From UBA2991 sp965221735 (lineage in GTDB: Bacteria; Chloroflexota; Dehalococcoidia; Tepidiformales; Tepidiformaceae), in NCBI GenBank assembly GCA_965221735.1, contig OZ244910.1, forward strand, positions 930,001 through 994,000: 64,000 nucleotides of DNA, given 5' to 3'. The stretch's first letter is position 1. Every line of letters begins with the position of its first letter. Both the position numbers and the translations under genes were made by a program. Below are positions 34,282 to 42,607 of this stretch, piece after piece. The notes beneath the pieces are model-generated. The model was not told the DNA's origin. It worked only from the letters and a program-made list of their open reading frames with translations, and made no database searches.

Positions 34282-35385
34282 GTGATGCAGCGGGCGCGCT
34301 CCGTCGTGCGCGACGCGCCGCCCGCTGCGCGCAGCCTCCTCTGGCTGCGCCCGGCGATGCTCGCGCGCGTGGCCTTCGCCGTCGCTGGGCTCGCGCTGTT
34401 TGCTCTCGCCCTCGAGATCACGCGCGCCGGCGCCGGCTCCCTCGTCCCCCTCCTCTCCGACATCAACGCGGAGGGCGTCGCCAACGGTCTGGGCTTCGGG
34501 TGGCTCTTCGCCTACGTCGTCCTCAGCGGATCCCCCGTCGCCGCCATCGGCGTGACCCTCCTCTCCGAGGGCGTCTTCCACACCACCGAGGCCTTCGCCG
34601 TCGTCGCCGGCTCGCGACTCGGCGCGTCCTTCGTCGTGCTCGCCGTCGGCTTCCTCGCGTTCCGCTTCGGCCGCCGTAGCGGCGACGGCGTCGCCATCGG
34701 CATCGTCGCCATGCTCGTCACCTTCACGACGCAGGGCCCGGCGGTTGCGCTTGGCTTCCTGGCCCTCCACCTCGGCTGGTTCGATGGCGCCATGCCCTCC
34801 GCCCCCGACGCCCTCCTGCAGGGCACCGACGCCGCCTTCGGCCCCGTCACGGGATGGCTGGACTCCTTCCTCCCGGGCCTGCTGGTGTTCGTCGCCGGCG
34901 CTGCCGTCCTGCTCCTCGCCTTCGCCGTCTTCGAACGCGCCCTTCCCCAGCTTGAAGGGGAGGCCGAGGGCATCCGCCGACGCCTCGACGTCCTCAACCG
35001 CCGCCCCCTGATGTTCCTGATGGGCGTCATCATCACGCTCACGACCCTCAGCGTGGCCGTCTCCCTGACCGTCCTCGTGCCCCTCGCCCTGCGCGGCTAC
35101 GTCCGCCGCGAGCACATCATTCCGTACGTTCTCGGGGCCAACATCGCGACCTTTGTCGACACCCTCGCCGCCAGCGTCCTTGTGGGCGGCGAGGCAGCCG
35201 TCGCCGTCGTCCTCGCGCAGGTCGCCTCGACCGCGCTCGTCGCGGTCGTCGTCCTGACCGCGCTCTACAAGCCCTACCGGATCGCCATCCTCCGCAGCGA
35301 GCGCTGGATAGCGGCCCGACCCAGCCGCCTCGCCGGATTCCTCGGCGTCATCGTCGTCGTGCCGGCCATCCTGCTGGTGGTCTAG
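34282..35385 (+). CDS. Na+/Pi-cotransporter-like membrane protein, possible sulfate transporter
   Basis: A 367-residue protein with about eight membrane segments. Two internal repeats recall the Na+/phosphate cotransporter (NptA/PF02690) family: SGSPVAAIGVTLLSEG followed by FAVVAGSRLGASFVVLAVG, and YVLGANIATFVDTLAAS. It starts at GTG 34282 (or ATG 34285), one base after sat, so it is probably in the cysC-sat operon. Position suggests sulfate uptake, but this is inference from context. The stop shares CTAG with the convergent lipoprotein gene. Confidence 0.65.
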   Translation: MMQRARSVVRDAPPAARSLLWLRPAMLARVAFAVAGLALFALALEITRAGAGSLVPLLSDINAEGVANGLGFGWLFAYVVLSGSPVAAIGVTLLSEGVFHTTEAFAVVAGSRLGASFVVLAVGFLAFRFGRRSGDGVAIGIVAMLVTFTTQGPAVALGFLALHLGWFDGAMPSAPDALLQGTDAAFGPVTGWLDSFLPGLLVFVAGAAVLLLAFAVFERALPQLEGEAEGIRRRLDVLNRRPLMFLMGVIITLTTLSVAVSLTVLVPLALRGYVRREHIIPYVLGANIATFVDTLAASVLVGGEAAVAVVLAQVASTALVAVVVLTALYKPYRIAILRSERWIAARPSRLAGFLGVIVVVPAILLVV

Positions 35386-35981
35386 CGACCCGTCGCCGCC
35401 AGAATCGCGGCCGCCTCCTCCACCGACACCCTCCTCTCCGCACCGCCGAGGTGGACGCTCAGCACGAACCGATCCCGAGCGGCCACCACCGCGTAGCGAA
35501 CCCGCCCGTCAGGTTCGTCGAGCCGGAACGCCCGCGCCCCCTCCGCCGCCAGCTCGGTGAGGCCCGTGCCCTCCGCCAGCGCGATACCCGCGACCGTGAC
35601 GCTCAGCCAGTCCGCTTTGGCCGGCAGGTCCTCCACGAAACGCGAAGCTTCCCCGCCATCTCCGAAGGCGACCACCTGGCAGACGATCTCGACGGCCGGC
35701 TCATCTTCCAGGCTGTCGCGGCGCTCCTTCCAATAAGCGAAATAGCCCCCGTCGACTCCCGCCGCCTCCAGTGGCGCCGCCCCTACCTCGCGGCCCATCT
35801 CGCTCCGCGAGAGGTTCCCGAACGTCAGGCGTTCGAACCCTTCGGGCAGGTCGGCCTCGCCGCACACCTGGTCGGCGAGCAGCTTCGGCTCGCCGCCGCA
35901 CGCCGCCAGCAGCGCGACGATGCCCAGCGCGGCCAGGACGATTCCCGCCCTATTCCTCGTCGAAGGGCGGGTCTGGCTCAG
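35382..35981 (-). CDS. Putative lipoprotein, unknown function
   Basis: The frame gives a good lipoprotein signal only if translation starts upstream of the GTG at 35867: from CTG 35981 it reads MSQTRPSTRNRAGIVLAALG and then a lipobox LLAAC near residue 29. The mature part (about 170 residues) includes FERLTFGNLSRSEMG, DGGYFAYWKER and RFVLSVHLGGAERRVS. No enzyme motif is recognised. The CTG start lies inside the upstream gene and has no clear ribosome site, so the start is uncertain. It forms part of a three-gene minus-strand operon with the membrane protein and methyltransferase. Confidence 0.6.
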   Translation of the reverse strand: MSQTRPSTRNRAGIVLAALGIVALLAACGGEPKLLADQVCGEADLPEGFERLTFGNLSRSEMGREVGAAPLEAAGVDGGYFAYWKERRDSLEDEPAVEIVCQVVAFGDGGEASRFVEDLPAKADWLSVTVAGIALAEGTGLTELAAEGARAFRLDEPDGRVRYAVVAARDRFVLSVHLGGAERRVSVEEAAAILAATGR

Positions 35982-36186
35982 GGCCGATCAGTCCGTGTTT
36001 GGTCGAGTACCGCTCCACCGCCACGATGAGCGCGAAGAAGGGGATGAAGCCGATGAGCGCCCCCAGTCCCCAGAACCAGAAACCCCCGATGCAGAACAGG
36101 ATGCCCGCGGCTGTGAAGAACGACATCCCGATAATCGAAAGGATGCGCCCGGCGACTACGTAGGGTGAGATCGGCGCCTTCAGCAT
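35950..36186 (-). CDS. Small membrane protein, unknown
   Basis: A 78-residue protein with two predicted membrane helices (about 9-35 and 37-57: VAGRILSIIGMSFFTAAGIL and FWGLGALIGFIPFFALIVAV) and an acidic tail (PEPDPPFDEE). Its ATG overlaps the methyltransferase stop by one base (TAATG), which indicates translational coupling. No family recognised. Confidence 0.65.
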   Translation of the reverse strand: MLKAPISPYVVAGRILSIIGMSFFTAAGILFCIGGFWFWGLGALIGFIPFFALIVAVERYSTKHGLIGPEPDPPFDEE

Positions 36187-37202
36187 TACGCGTCCCCTCC
36201 CCGCTTTCGCGCTGTCACCACGCTGTTCTGCTCCCCGATAGCCGACCGCCACGCGTCGCCGAATCCCGCCTCCTCCAGCAACTCCCCGATACGGGATTGC
36301 GTGCGGTTCTCCCCACCGAGCATCGCCATCGTCAGGCCGCTGACGGACGCGTGGTCGGGCCCGGACAGGTCTTCGGCCAGCATCGGCTCCACGACCACGA
36401 TCGTACCCCCTGATGCGATTGCGTCGTGGCAAGCCGCCAGGATCCGCCGGCACTCCGGCGTCTCCCAGTCGTGCAGGATGTTCGCGAGCAACACGACGTC
36501 GTGGCCTCGCGGCAGCGGGTCGTCGAAGAACGACCCGGCGACGAACCGGCAGCGGTCACCGAGCCCGTGCGCGGCGATCCGCTCCTCCGCCAGCGGGCGC
36601 ATGGCCGGCAGGTCCAAGATCGTCGCCTCCAGCGACGGGTGCGCCTCCAGCAGGGCGAGGCTGTAGCCGCCGCTGCTGCCCCCCACGTCCAGCAGCCGCC
36701 GGAAGGGTGAGAAGTCGACCTCGCACCGGAGCCGTCCGGCTCCGGCGATGGCGTTCGCGAGCATCCCCTCGGCGAACCAGCGCTGGTCCTCCTCGTCGAA
36801 GCCCCCGAACAGGTCTGCTTGCCCCGCCTCTGCCAGCGGCTTGCCACTCGCGAGGGCGTCTCCGAGCCGTCCGATCTGCTCGTGGAAGCCCTGGAATAGC
36901 AGCGACCGTCCGCCCGCGAACCGCGGGCTCGACCGCACCAGGAACGCTTCCGTCGCCGGTGTCGCCCGGAAGCGCCCCGATTCGTCGCGCTCCGCAAGCC
37001 CCTGGCTCGTCAGGAAGGCGAGCAGAGCCGGCGCCACGCGAGGCGCCAGCCCCAGGTCGTCCGGGGTCGATGGCCCGCTCGACAGGCGCTCGAAGACGCC
37101 GCTACGCAGGCAGAAGGCGAGCGCCTGGGCGCGCATTGCCCCGTCCTGCAGCGTGTAGATGCGCAGCCTCGCGGCCTCGAGATCGTCGGTCAGGGCGGGC
37201 AT
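36186..37202 (-). CDS. SAM-dependent O-methyltransferase (AOMT/CrtF-like)
   Basis: A 338-residue enzyme of the plant-type and hydroxyneurosporene O-methyltransferase family. An N-terminal winged-helix dimerisation domain (about 10-95, RSGVFERLSSGPSTPDDL) is followed by the SAM fold with LLDVGGSSGGYSLALLEAHP (about 172), ILDLPAMRPLAEERI and LLANILHDWETPECRRIL (about 240, catalytic His and Asp). It methylates a hydroxyl group on an unknown small molecule. The first of three overlapping genes. Confidence 0.85.
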   Translation of the reverse strand: MPALTDDLEAARLRIYTLQDGAMRAQALAFCLRSGVFERLSSGPSTPDDLGLAPRVAPALLAFLTSQGLAERDESGRFRATPATEAFLVRSSPRFAGGRSLLFQGFHEQIGRLGDALASGKPLAEAGQADLFGGFDEEDQRWFAEGMLANAIAGAGRLRCEVDFSPFRRLLDVGGSSGGYSLALLEAHPSLEATILDLPAMRPLAEERIAAHGLGDRCRFVAGSFFDDPLPRGHDVVLLANILHDWETPECRRILAACHDAIASGGTIVVVEPMLAEDLSGPDHASVSGLTMAMLGGENRTQSRIGELLEEAGFGDAWRSAIGEQNSVVTARKRGGDA

Positions 37203-37253
37203 GGGCTCCCATTCTCTCGCGCGTCCGGGGAGCGGGCCAGCGGTGCCGACGCC

Positions 37254-37409
37254 CTACCCGAACGCGTACCAGATCGCCGCCATCCCGCTCACGCCGATCA
37301 CGATCCATGCCGCGATCGAGAGCGCCGCCGCCGCGTCCTCGTCGGCGTCGTGCTTGATCCACGACCACACGAAGAACGGCAGCAACACGAGCCCGATGAG
37401 GAACGACAC
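37254..37409 (-). CDS. Small membrane protein (51 aa), unknown
   Basis: The frame runs further upstream to 37577, but only the last 51 residues look real: two hydrophobic helices (SFLIGLVLLPFFVWSWIKHD and LSIAAWIVIGVSGMAAIWYA) separated by an acidic turn. The start is taken as GTG at 37409; no ribosome site is obvious. The upstream part overlaps the enoyl-CoA hydratase gene and is probably a shadow. Confidence 0.4.
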   Translation of the reverse strand: MSFLIGLVLLPFFVWSWIKHDADEDAAAALSIAAWIVIGVSGMAAIWYAFG

Positions 37410-37490
37410 GAGGTCCAGTGTAGCGAGGCGCGGCGGCGCGCTAGCCCTGCGGGCGGTAGAGTTCCATCCATACCTCCGGAGGTCGCCAGC

Positions 37491-38288
37491 GTGGAGTTCT
37501 GCAGCTACGAGAAGAAGGACCGTGTCGCCTACATCACCATCACTCGCCCGGAGGTCATGAACTCGCTCCACATTCATGGCAACCTCGAGCTCAACGAAGT
37601 CTGGGATGACTTCGCTGCCGACGACGACCTCTGGGTTGCTGTCTTCACCGGTGAGGGCTCGCGCGCCTTCAGTGCCGGCAACGACCTCAAGTTCACCGCC
37701 GAAATGTCGCGCCTGCCCGCCTCAGAGCGTCCGCGCCAGGCCTGGCCGCGCGGTGGCTTCGGCGGGATCACCAGTCGCTTCGACCTCTACAAGCCGATCG
37801 TCGCGCGGGTGAACGGCTACGCCCTTGGAGGCGGCTTCGAGATGGCCCTGGCCTGCGACATCGTGGTCGCCGCCGAGCACGCGCGCTTCGGCCTGACGGA
37901 ACCCAAGGTCGGCCTCATCGCCGGCGCCAACGGCGTCCACCGCCTCCCCCGCCAGGGTCCCCTCAAGGCGGTCATGGGGCACATGCTCACCGGCCGCCAC
38001 ATGACGGCCCAGCGCGCCTACGAGCTCGGCCTCGTGAACGAGGTCGTCCCCATGGTGGAGCTCGACGAGGCCGTCGACCGCTGGGTCACCGACATCCTCA
38101 GCTGCGCTCCCCTCTCCGTGCGCTCCACCAAGGAGACGGCCATGCGCGGCCTCGATATGGCCCTCCCGCACGCCTCACAGGCGCTCTTCCCATGGGAGAC
38201 CCGCCGCCGCCAGTCCCCCGACTCCGTCGAGGGACCGCGCGCCTTCGCCGAGAAGCGCGACCCGGACTGGAAGGGAACCTGGACATAG
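37491..38288 (+). CDS. Enoyl-CoA hydratase/isomerase family protein
   Basis: A 265-residue crotonase-fold enzyme. Motifs: VAYITITRPEVMNSL at the N-terminus, SAGNDLKFTAEMSR (oxyanion hole, about 63), YALGGGFEMALACDIVVAAE (about 108) and FGLTEPKVGLIAGANG (about 130). It hydrates or isomerises an acyl-CoA. The start is GTG at 37491, with GGAGGT (37478-37483) seven bases upstream and a TAGAGT box before it; the longer open frame is antisense to the small membrane gene and was not used. Confidence 0.88.
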   Translation: MEFCSYEKKDRVAYITITRPEVMNSLHIHGNLELNEVWDDFAADDDLWVAVFTGEGSRAFSAGNDLKFTAEMSRLPASERPRQAWPRGGFGGITSRFDLYKPIVARVNGYALGGGFEMALACDIVVAAEHARFGLTEPKVGLIAGANGVHRLPRQGPLKAVMGHMLTGRHMTAQRAYELGLVNEVVPMVELDEAVDRWVTDILSCAPLSVRSTKETAMRGLDMALPHASQALFPWETRRRQSPDSVEGPRAFAEKRDPDWKGTWT

Positions 38289-38345
38289 TTCCCTCCGGCC
38301 AGTCGCTCCGGGCGAGCCGCTAGAATCGTGGCGGAGGGCCCTCGC

Positions 38346-39686
38346 GTGTCCCGTTCCGGCGTCCACGTGGTCGAGGCGCACTACACCTCGTCCTGGGACC
38401 GGCTGACCTCCTCGCTGCGCTACGAGCAGTTCCGCTGGCTCTACATCAGCAACATCTGCTTCATGTTCGCCATGATGGCGCAGTTCCTCGTGCGCTCCGT
38501 CCTGGCGTACGACCTCACCGATGACAACGCCTTCGCCCTCGGCATCGTCAACTTCGTCGTCGCCATCCCCATGCTGGTCATCTCGCCCCTGGGTGGCGCC
38601 GTCGCCGACCGCGTGGACCGTCGCAAGCTCATCCTCTTCGTCCAGACCGCCGTCATCATCGACGAGGCGCTCGTCTTCTTTCTCCTGCTCACGGATCAGC
38701 TGACGTTCGTGCACCTCCTTGTGCTCACGGGCATTCTCGGTGCCCTCTTTCCCTTCATGATGCCCGCCCGCCAGGCGATCATCGCGAACGTCGTCGGCAG
38801 GCAGGGTCTCGGCAACGCCATGGCCCTCCAGATGGGCGGCATGAACTTCACCCGGATCGTCGGCCCGGTGGCGGCGGGCGGGCTCATCCCGCTGATTGGA
38901 ATCCCGAGCACGTGGGGCATCGCCCTCGCGCTCTACGTGGTCGGCCTCGCCGCGATGTTCCGGGTCTTCCCCTCCTTCCCCGACGACACCGAGGAGCGTC
39001 GCACGGTGTTCCGTGACATGGCGGATGGCTTCCGTTACGTCTGGCGCCACCCGCCCGTGCGGGTGCTCCTCCTCTTCGGCCTGGTGCCGACCCTCCTCGC
39101 GATGCCCTTCCAGACTCTCCTTGTCGTTTTCGCCAAGGATGTCTGGAATGCCGGAGAGGCGGGCCTGGGCTTGCTCAACGCAGCGGCTGGCGTAGGTGGA
39201 CTGCTGGGTTCGGTCTACATCGCTTGGAGCGGGGATTCCCACCGCCGCTTACGCCTCATGATGGCCAGCATTCTCGCGTTCGGAGCCACACTCGTTCTGT
39301 TCTCATACAGCCCGTGGATCTGGATAGCGTTACCAGTGATTCTGCTCGCCGACATCTTCGTGACCATCTTCATGGTGCTGAACAACACCGCCATCCAGGT
39401 GCTCATTCCCGACTACGTCCGCGGCCGCGTCATGAGCTTGCTCATGATGTCCTTCGGCCTGACGCCCCTCGCCACCCTTCCTATCAGCTGGCTGGCCGAG
39501 GAGTACGGGGCGCCCATCGTCGTCGCCCTCTCGTCCGGGCTCATGATGGTGCTGGCAATCGTCTTCCTCTCCCTCAGTCCGGCTCTCCGCCGCATGGACA
39601 CGAGCACGCGTGAGGCCGAGATCGAGTTCGGGGAACTGGACCGTCGCGGCAGGCGTGAACGAGAATTCACGCCCGCGGCGAATTAG
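38346..39686 (+). CDS. MFS transporter (EntS-like, MFS_3)
   Basis: A 446-residue membrane protein with twelve predicted helices. It has the MFS motif A-like loop GGAVADRVDRRKLILF near residue 75 and the second-half copy GSVYIAWSGDSHRRLRL. It likely exports a small molecule; the substrate is unknown. A TAGAAT -10 box (38321-38326) with GGAGGG at 38333-38338 favours GTG 38346 over the earlier GTG 38328, which would lie at the transcription start itself. The C-terminal 30 residues are charged. Confidence 0.85.
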   Translation: MSRSGVHVVEAHYTSSWDRLTSSLRYEQFRWLYISNICFMFAMMAQFLVRSVLAYDLTDDNAFALGIVNFVVAIPMLVISPLGGAVADRVDRRKLILFVQTAVIIDEALVFFLLLTDQLTFVHLLVLTGILGALFPFMMPARQAIIANVVGRQGLGNAMALQMGGMNFTRIVGPVAAGGLIPLIGIPSTWGIALALYVVGLAAMFRVFPSFPDDTEERRTVFRDMADGFRYVWRHPPVRVLLLFGLVPTLLAMPFQTLLVVFAKDVWNAGEAGLGLLNAAAGVGGLLGSVYIAWSGDSHRRLRLMMASILAFGATLVLFSYSPWIWIALPVILLADIFVTIFMVLNNTAIQVLIPDYVRGRVMSLLMMSFGLTPLATLPISWLAEEYGAPIVVALSSGLMMVLAIVFLSLSPALRRMDTSTREAEIEFGELDRRGRREREFTPAAN

Positions 39687-39711
39687 TCGAACGCTCTTGG
39701 GAGGAGAAGGG

Positions 39712-39787
39712 TGGTGCTGAGGCCCAGAATCGAACTGGGGACACCTGCGTTTTCAGCGCAGTGCTCTACCAACTGAGCTACCTCAGC
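39712..39787 (-). tRNA. tRNA-Phe (GAA)
   Basis: Acceptor GCTGAGG pairs with CCTCAGC, the D-arm is AGCTCAGTTGGTAGAGC, the anticodon stem-loop CTGCG-CTGAAAA-CGCAG gives GAA, the T-arm is CAGTTCGATTCTG, and the CCA is encoded. Confidence 0.96.
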
Positions 39788-39834
39788 GTCCAGGCCATCG
39801 TAGGAAGCGCACCCGGCAGGGGCAAGGCAAGCGC

Positions 39835-41541
39835 CTAGGCGACACCCGCCCGAATCCTCCCCACGACCTCTCCCATCGGCACGACTTCACGCTCGCCCGA
39901 GGCCCGGGCCTCGAGCTCGATGCCGCCCCGCCCGAGCGCCCGAGGGCTCACGGTCAGCCGCACGGGCATGCCCAGCAGGTCCGCGTCCTTGAACTTTGCC
40001 CCCGGGGACTCGTCCCGGTCGTCCACGAGCGCTTCCAGCCCCGCTGCCTCCAGCGCCGCCTCCAGTTCGCTCAGCGCCTCCGCCACCTCCGGCTTGTCGC
40101 CCCCGAGCACGACCACGTGCACGTCGAACGGCGCCAGCGTCTCGGGCCAGATGATGCCGTCCTCGTCGTGATTCGCTTCGAGGATCGCCGCGAGCAGCCG
40201 GTCGACCCCGATGCCGTAGCAGCCCATCACCGCGTGATGCCGCTCGCCCTCGCCGTCGAGGTAGCGAACGTCGAGCGCCTCGGCGTAGGTCGAACCAAGC
40301 TTGAAGACGTGCCCGAGCTCCATGCCCGACCGCACGTCCAGTGTGCCATCGCAGCTGGAGCAGCCGTGGCCGCCCTCGGCCAGGGCGATGTCGTCGACCA
40401 GATCCGCGGTCCAGTCGCGGCCGTGGTTCAGGTTGAGCAGGTGCGCGTCCGGCTCGTTCGCCCCGCCGACGAGGTTCACCGCCTCCGTGGCGCTCATGTC
40501 GGCCACCACCCGCATCCCCTCCAGCCCCACGGGCGAGGCCGACCCCGCCACCAGCCCATGCCGTGCCACCGCGCCGTCGTCCATCGGCTCCAGCTCGACT
40601 GCCTTGAGCAGGTTCCGCAGCTTCGTCTCGTTCACCTCGAGGTCGCCCCGGATGGCGACGAACACCGGCTCGCCGTCGGCGGCGTAGAACACGGCCTTCA
40701 CGGTCTGTCGCTCCTCCACGCCGAGGAAAGCCGCCAGGCTCGCGATGGTCCCGACCCCCGGCGTGTCCACGCGCTCGACCGGCGCGGGCTCGGCCGCGAC
40801 CGGCGGTTCCGCCCGGAACGTCGCCTTCTCCGCGTTCGCGGCGTAGCCGCACGAGGAGCACAGCAGCACCTCGTCCTCGCCGTTCTCGTTCAGGTAGATG
40901 AACTCCTGGCTGTCCTTCCCCCCGATTGCGCCCGAGTCCGCCTCGACAGGCACCGCGGGCACTTCCGCCCGCGCGAAGATGCGCGCGTAGGCGTCGAACA
41001 TCGCCTGGTACGACTCGTCCAGCGTCTCCCAGTCCGGATCGAAGCTGTAGGCGTCCTTCATGCAGAACTCGCGCAGCCGGATGAGCCCGCCGCGGGGACG
41101 CGGCTCGTCCCGGAACTTCTGCTGGAACTGGTAGAGCGTCACGGGCAGGTCGCGGTAGCTCTGGACCTGCGAGGCCGCCAGCGCGCTCACCGCTTCCTCG
41201 TGCGTCGGCGCGAGCACGAAGTCCCGGTCCCGCCGATCCGAGACGCGGTAGAGGACGCCCCCGAAGGTCTCGTTCCGCCCCGATCGTTCCCAGAGCTCGA
41301 CCGGCTGCAGGGCCGGTAGCCGCAGCTCCTGCGCCCCCGCCCGGTTCATCTCCTCGCGAACCAGCCCCTCGACCCGCTGCATCGCCCGCCACCCGAACGG
41401 CGTGAAGCAGTAGAGCCCCGCCGCCAGCGGCATCACGAGGCCCGCGCGCAGCAGCAGCCGGTGGCTTGGCAGCTCCGCCTCGGCGGGCGCTTCCCGCAGC
41501 GTCTTCAGGAAGTAGCGGCTCATCCGCGTCGATACGGTCAT
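39835..41541 (-). CDS. proS: Prolyl-tRNA synthetase (bacterial type with editing domain)
   Basis: A 568-residue class II synthetase charging tRNA-Pro. Motif 2/3 regions include FVLAPTHEEAVSALA, QQKFRDEPRPRGGLIRLREF and MGCYGIGVDRLLAAI. An inserted YbaK-like editing domain (about 230-390) removes mischarged Ala. The C-terminal anticodon-binding domain (about 470-568) contains DDRDESPGAKFKDADLLGMP. The start is ATG 41541. dtd lies just upstream, and both limit mischarged or D-aminoacyl-tRNA. Confidence 0.95.
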   Translation of the reverse strand: MTVSTRMSRYFLKTLREAPAEAELPSHRLLLRAGLVMPLAAGLYCFTPFGWRAMQRVEGLVREEMNRAGAQELRLPALQPVELWERSGRNETFGGVLYRVSDRRDRDFVLAPTHEEAVSALAASQVQSYRDLPVTLYQFQQKFRDEPRPRGGLIRLREFCMKDAYSFDPDWETLDESYQAMFDAYARIFARAEVPAVPVEADSGAIGGKDSQEFIYLNENGEDEVLLCSSCGYAANAEKATFRAEPPVAAEPAPVERVDTPGVGTIASLAAFLGVEERQTVKAVFYAADGEPVFVAIRGDLEVNETKLRNLLKAVELEPMDDGAVARHGLVAGSASPVGLEGMRVVADMSATEAVNLVGGANEPDAHLLNLNHGRDWTADLVDDIALAEGGHGCSSCDGTLDVRSGMELGHVFKLGSTYAEALDVRYLDGEGERHHAVMGCYGIGVDRLLAAILEANHDEDGIIWPETLAPFDVHVVVLGGDKPEVAEALSELEAALEAAGLEALVDDRDESPGAKFKDADLLGMPVRLTVSPRALGRGGIELEARASGEREVVPMGEVVGRIRAGVA

Positions 41542-41571
41542 GGACCTACTCTCCCCGCCGCGCCGCTCCGG

Positions 41572-42036
41572 TCAAGCGCGGCGCGGGCGCTCCAGGTCGG
41601 CGCTGTCGATCAGCAGCGTGACGGGCCCGTCGTTCACGCTCTCGACCTCCATGTGCGCGCCGAAGCGTCCCCGTTCGCAGCGCACCCCTTCGCCCTCGAC
41701 CGCGGCGCAGAAGCGCTCGTAGAGCGCCTCCGCCCGCTCCGGCTCCGCTGCCTCCGTGAAGGACGGCCGCCGGCCCTTCCGCACGCTCCCGTAAAGGGTG
41801 AACTGGCTGACGCACAGCATCGCCCCGTCGGTGGCCGCCAGGTCCTGGTTCATCTTCCCGTCCGCATCCTCGAACACCCGCAGCCCCGCGACCTTGCGGG
41901 CGAGCGCATCCGCTATCGCTTCGTCGTCGCCGTGGGTGACGCCCAGCAGGACGAGGAAGCCGTTCTCGATGGCGCCCGTAGCCTCGCCGTCCACGCGCAC
42001 GCTCGCGCGGCTCACGCGCTGTACGAGGGCGCGCAC
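41572..42036 (-). CDS. dtd: D-aminoacyl-tRNA deacylase
   Basis: A 154-residue Dtd. It begins MRALVQRVSRASVRVDGE, has the catalytic SQFTLYGSVRKGRRPSF near residue 78 and the cross-subunit motif VNDGPVTLLID near residue 133 (the Gly-cisPro of the chiral proofreading site). It hydrolyses D-aminoacyl-tRNAs and glycyl-tRNA-Ala. The start is GTG at 42036. Confidence 0.94.
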   Translation of the reverse strand: MRALVQRVSRASVRVDGEATGAIENGFLVLLGVTHGDDEAIADALARKVAGLRVFEDADGKMNQDLAATDGAMLCVSQFTLYGSVRKGRRPSFTEAAEPERAEALYERFCAAVEGEGVRCERGRFGAHMEVESVNDGPVTLLIDSADLERPRRA

Positions 42037-42042
42037 GAGGTG

Positions 42043-42342
42043 CTAGTCCTTCGAGGAGGAACTGCTGCTGGACTTCGCGCTCTTGCCCTTGCTGTCGCTC
42101 TTGCCGGAGTCGCCGCTGGGAAGGCTCATCGTCTTCTCGCTCGAGCTGGTGCTCTTCTCCGACTTGCGGCTGTCGTTCACATAGAAGCCGCTGCCCTTGA
42201 AGACGACCGTGGGCGCGTGCAGCACGCGGTTCGCCGTGCCCTTGTCGCAGCGCTCGCACGGGTGGCTGCTCGGCGCGTCGAACCCTTCTCGCAGGTCGTA
42301 TCTGCGCTTGCAGGAATCGCACTGGTACTCGTAGGTGGGCAC
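42043..42342 (-). CDS. FmdB-family zinc-ribbon protein
   Basis: A 99-residue protein. It begins PTYEYQCDSCKRRYDLREGF and then has CERC, giving a CxxC-CxxC zinc ribbon, followed by VFKGSGFYVNDSRKS and a long Ser/Lys-rich, low-complexity tail. The family is widely found as a putative regulatory protein. The start is GTG at 42342, with a TAAACT box upstream on the minus strand. Six bases separate it from dtd. Confidence 0.82.
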   Translation of the reverse strand: MPTYEYQCDSCKRRYDLREGFDAPSSHPCERCDKGTANRVLHAPTVVFKGSGFYVNDSRKSEKSTSSSEKTMSLPSGDSGKSDSKGKSAKSSSSSSSKD

Positions 42343-42433
42343 GCGGGTCCGTCCAGGTTGAGCGGAAGTCTGACTCCGGCAGTTTAGCACTCTCCGATGG
42401 TGACTGCTAACTCCCGCTCCGCCCATCCCGCAC

Positions 42434-42439
42434 TACAAT
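42434..42439 (+). promoter_or_regulatory. -10 box of tRNA-Ser
   Basis: TACAAT ends seven bases before the first base of the tRNA, giving a transcription start at the mature 5' end. No clear -35 is visible. This calibrates the -10 to start spacing used for the leaderless genes. Confidence 0.6.
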
Positions 42440-42446
42440 CGAACGA

Positions 42447-42535
<89 letters not shown>

Positions 42536-42569
42536 TGTCTCGCTTACACCGCCCTCAGAATCTGCCCCG

Positions 42570-42575
42570 TAGAAT
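42570..42575 (+). promoter_or_regulatory. -10 box of the first selenoprotein gene
   Basis: TAGAAT within CCGTAGAATCTGGC. The expected start near 42582 gives a leader of about 26 nt carrying GGAGGT. The paralog downstream has the same CCCGTAGAATC context. Confidence 0.55.
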
Positions 42576-42607
42576 CTGGCTGGCTCCAGGCTCTGGAGGT
42601 GGTCGCT

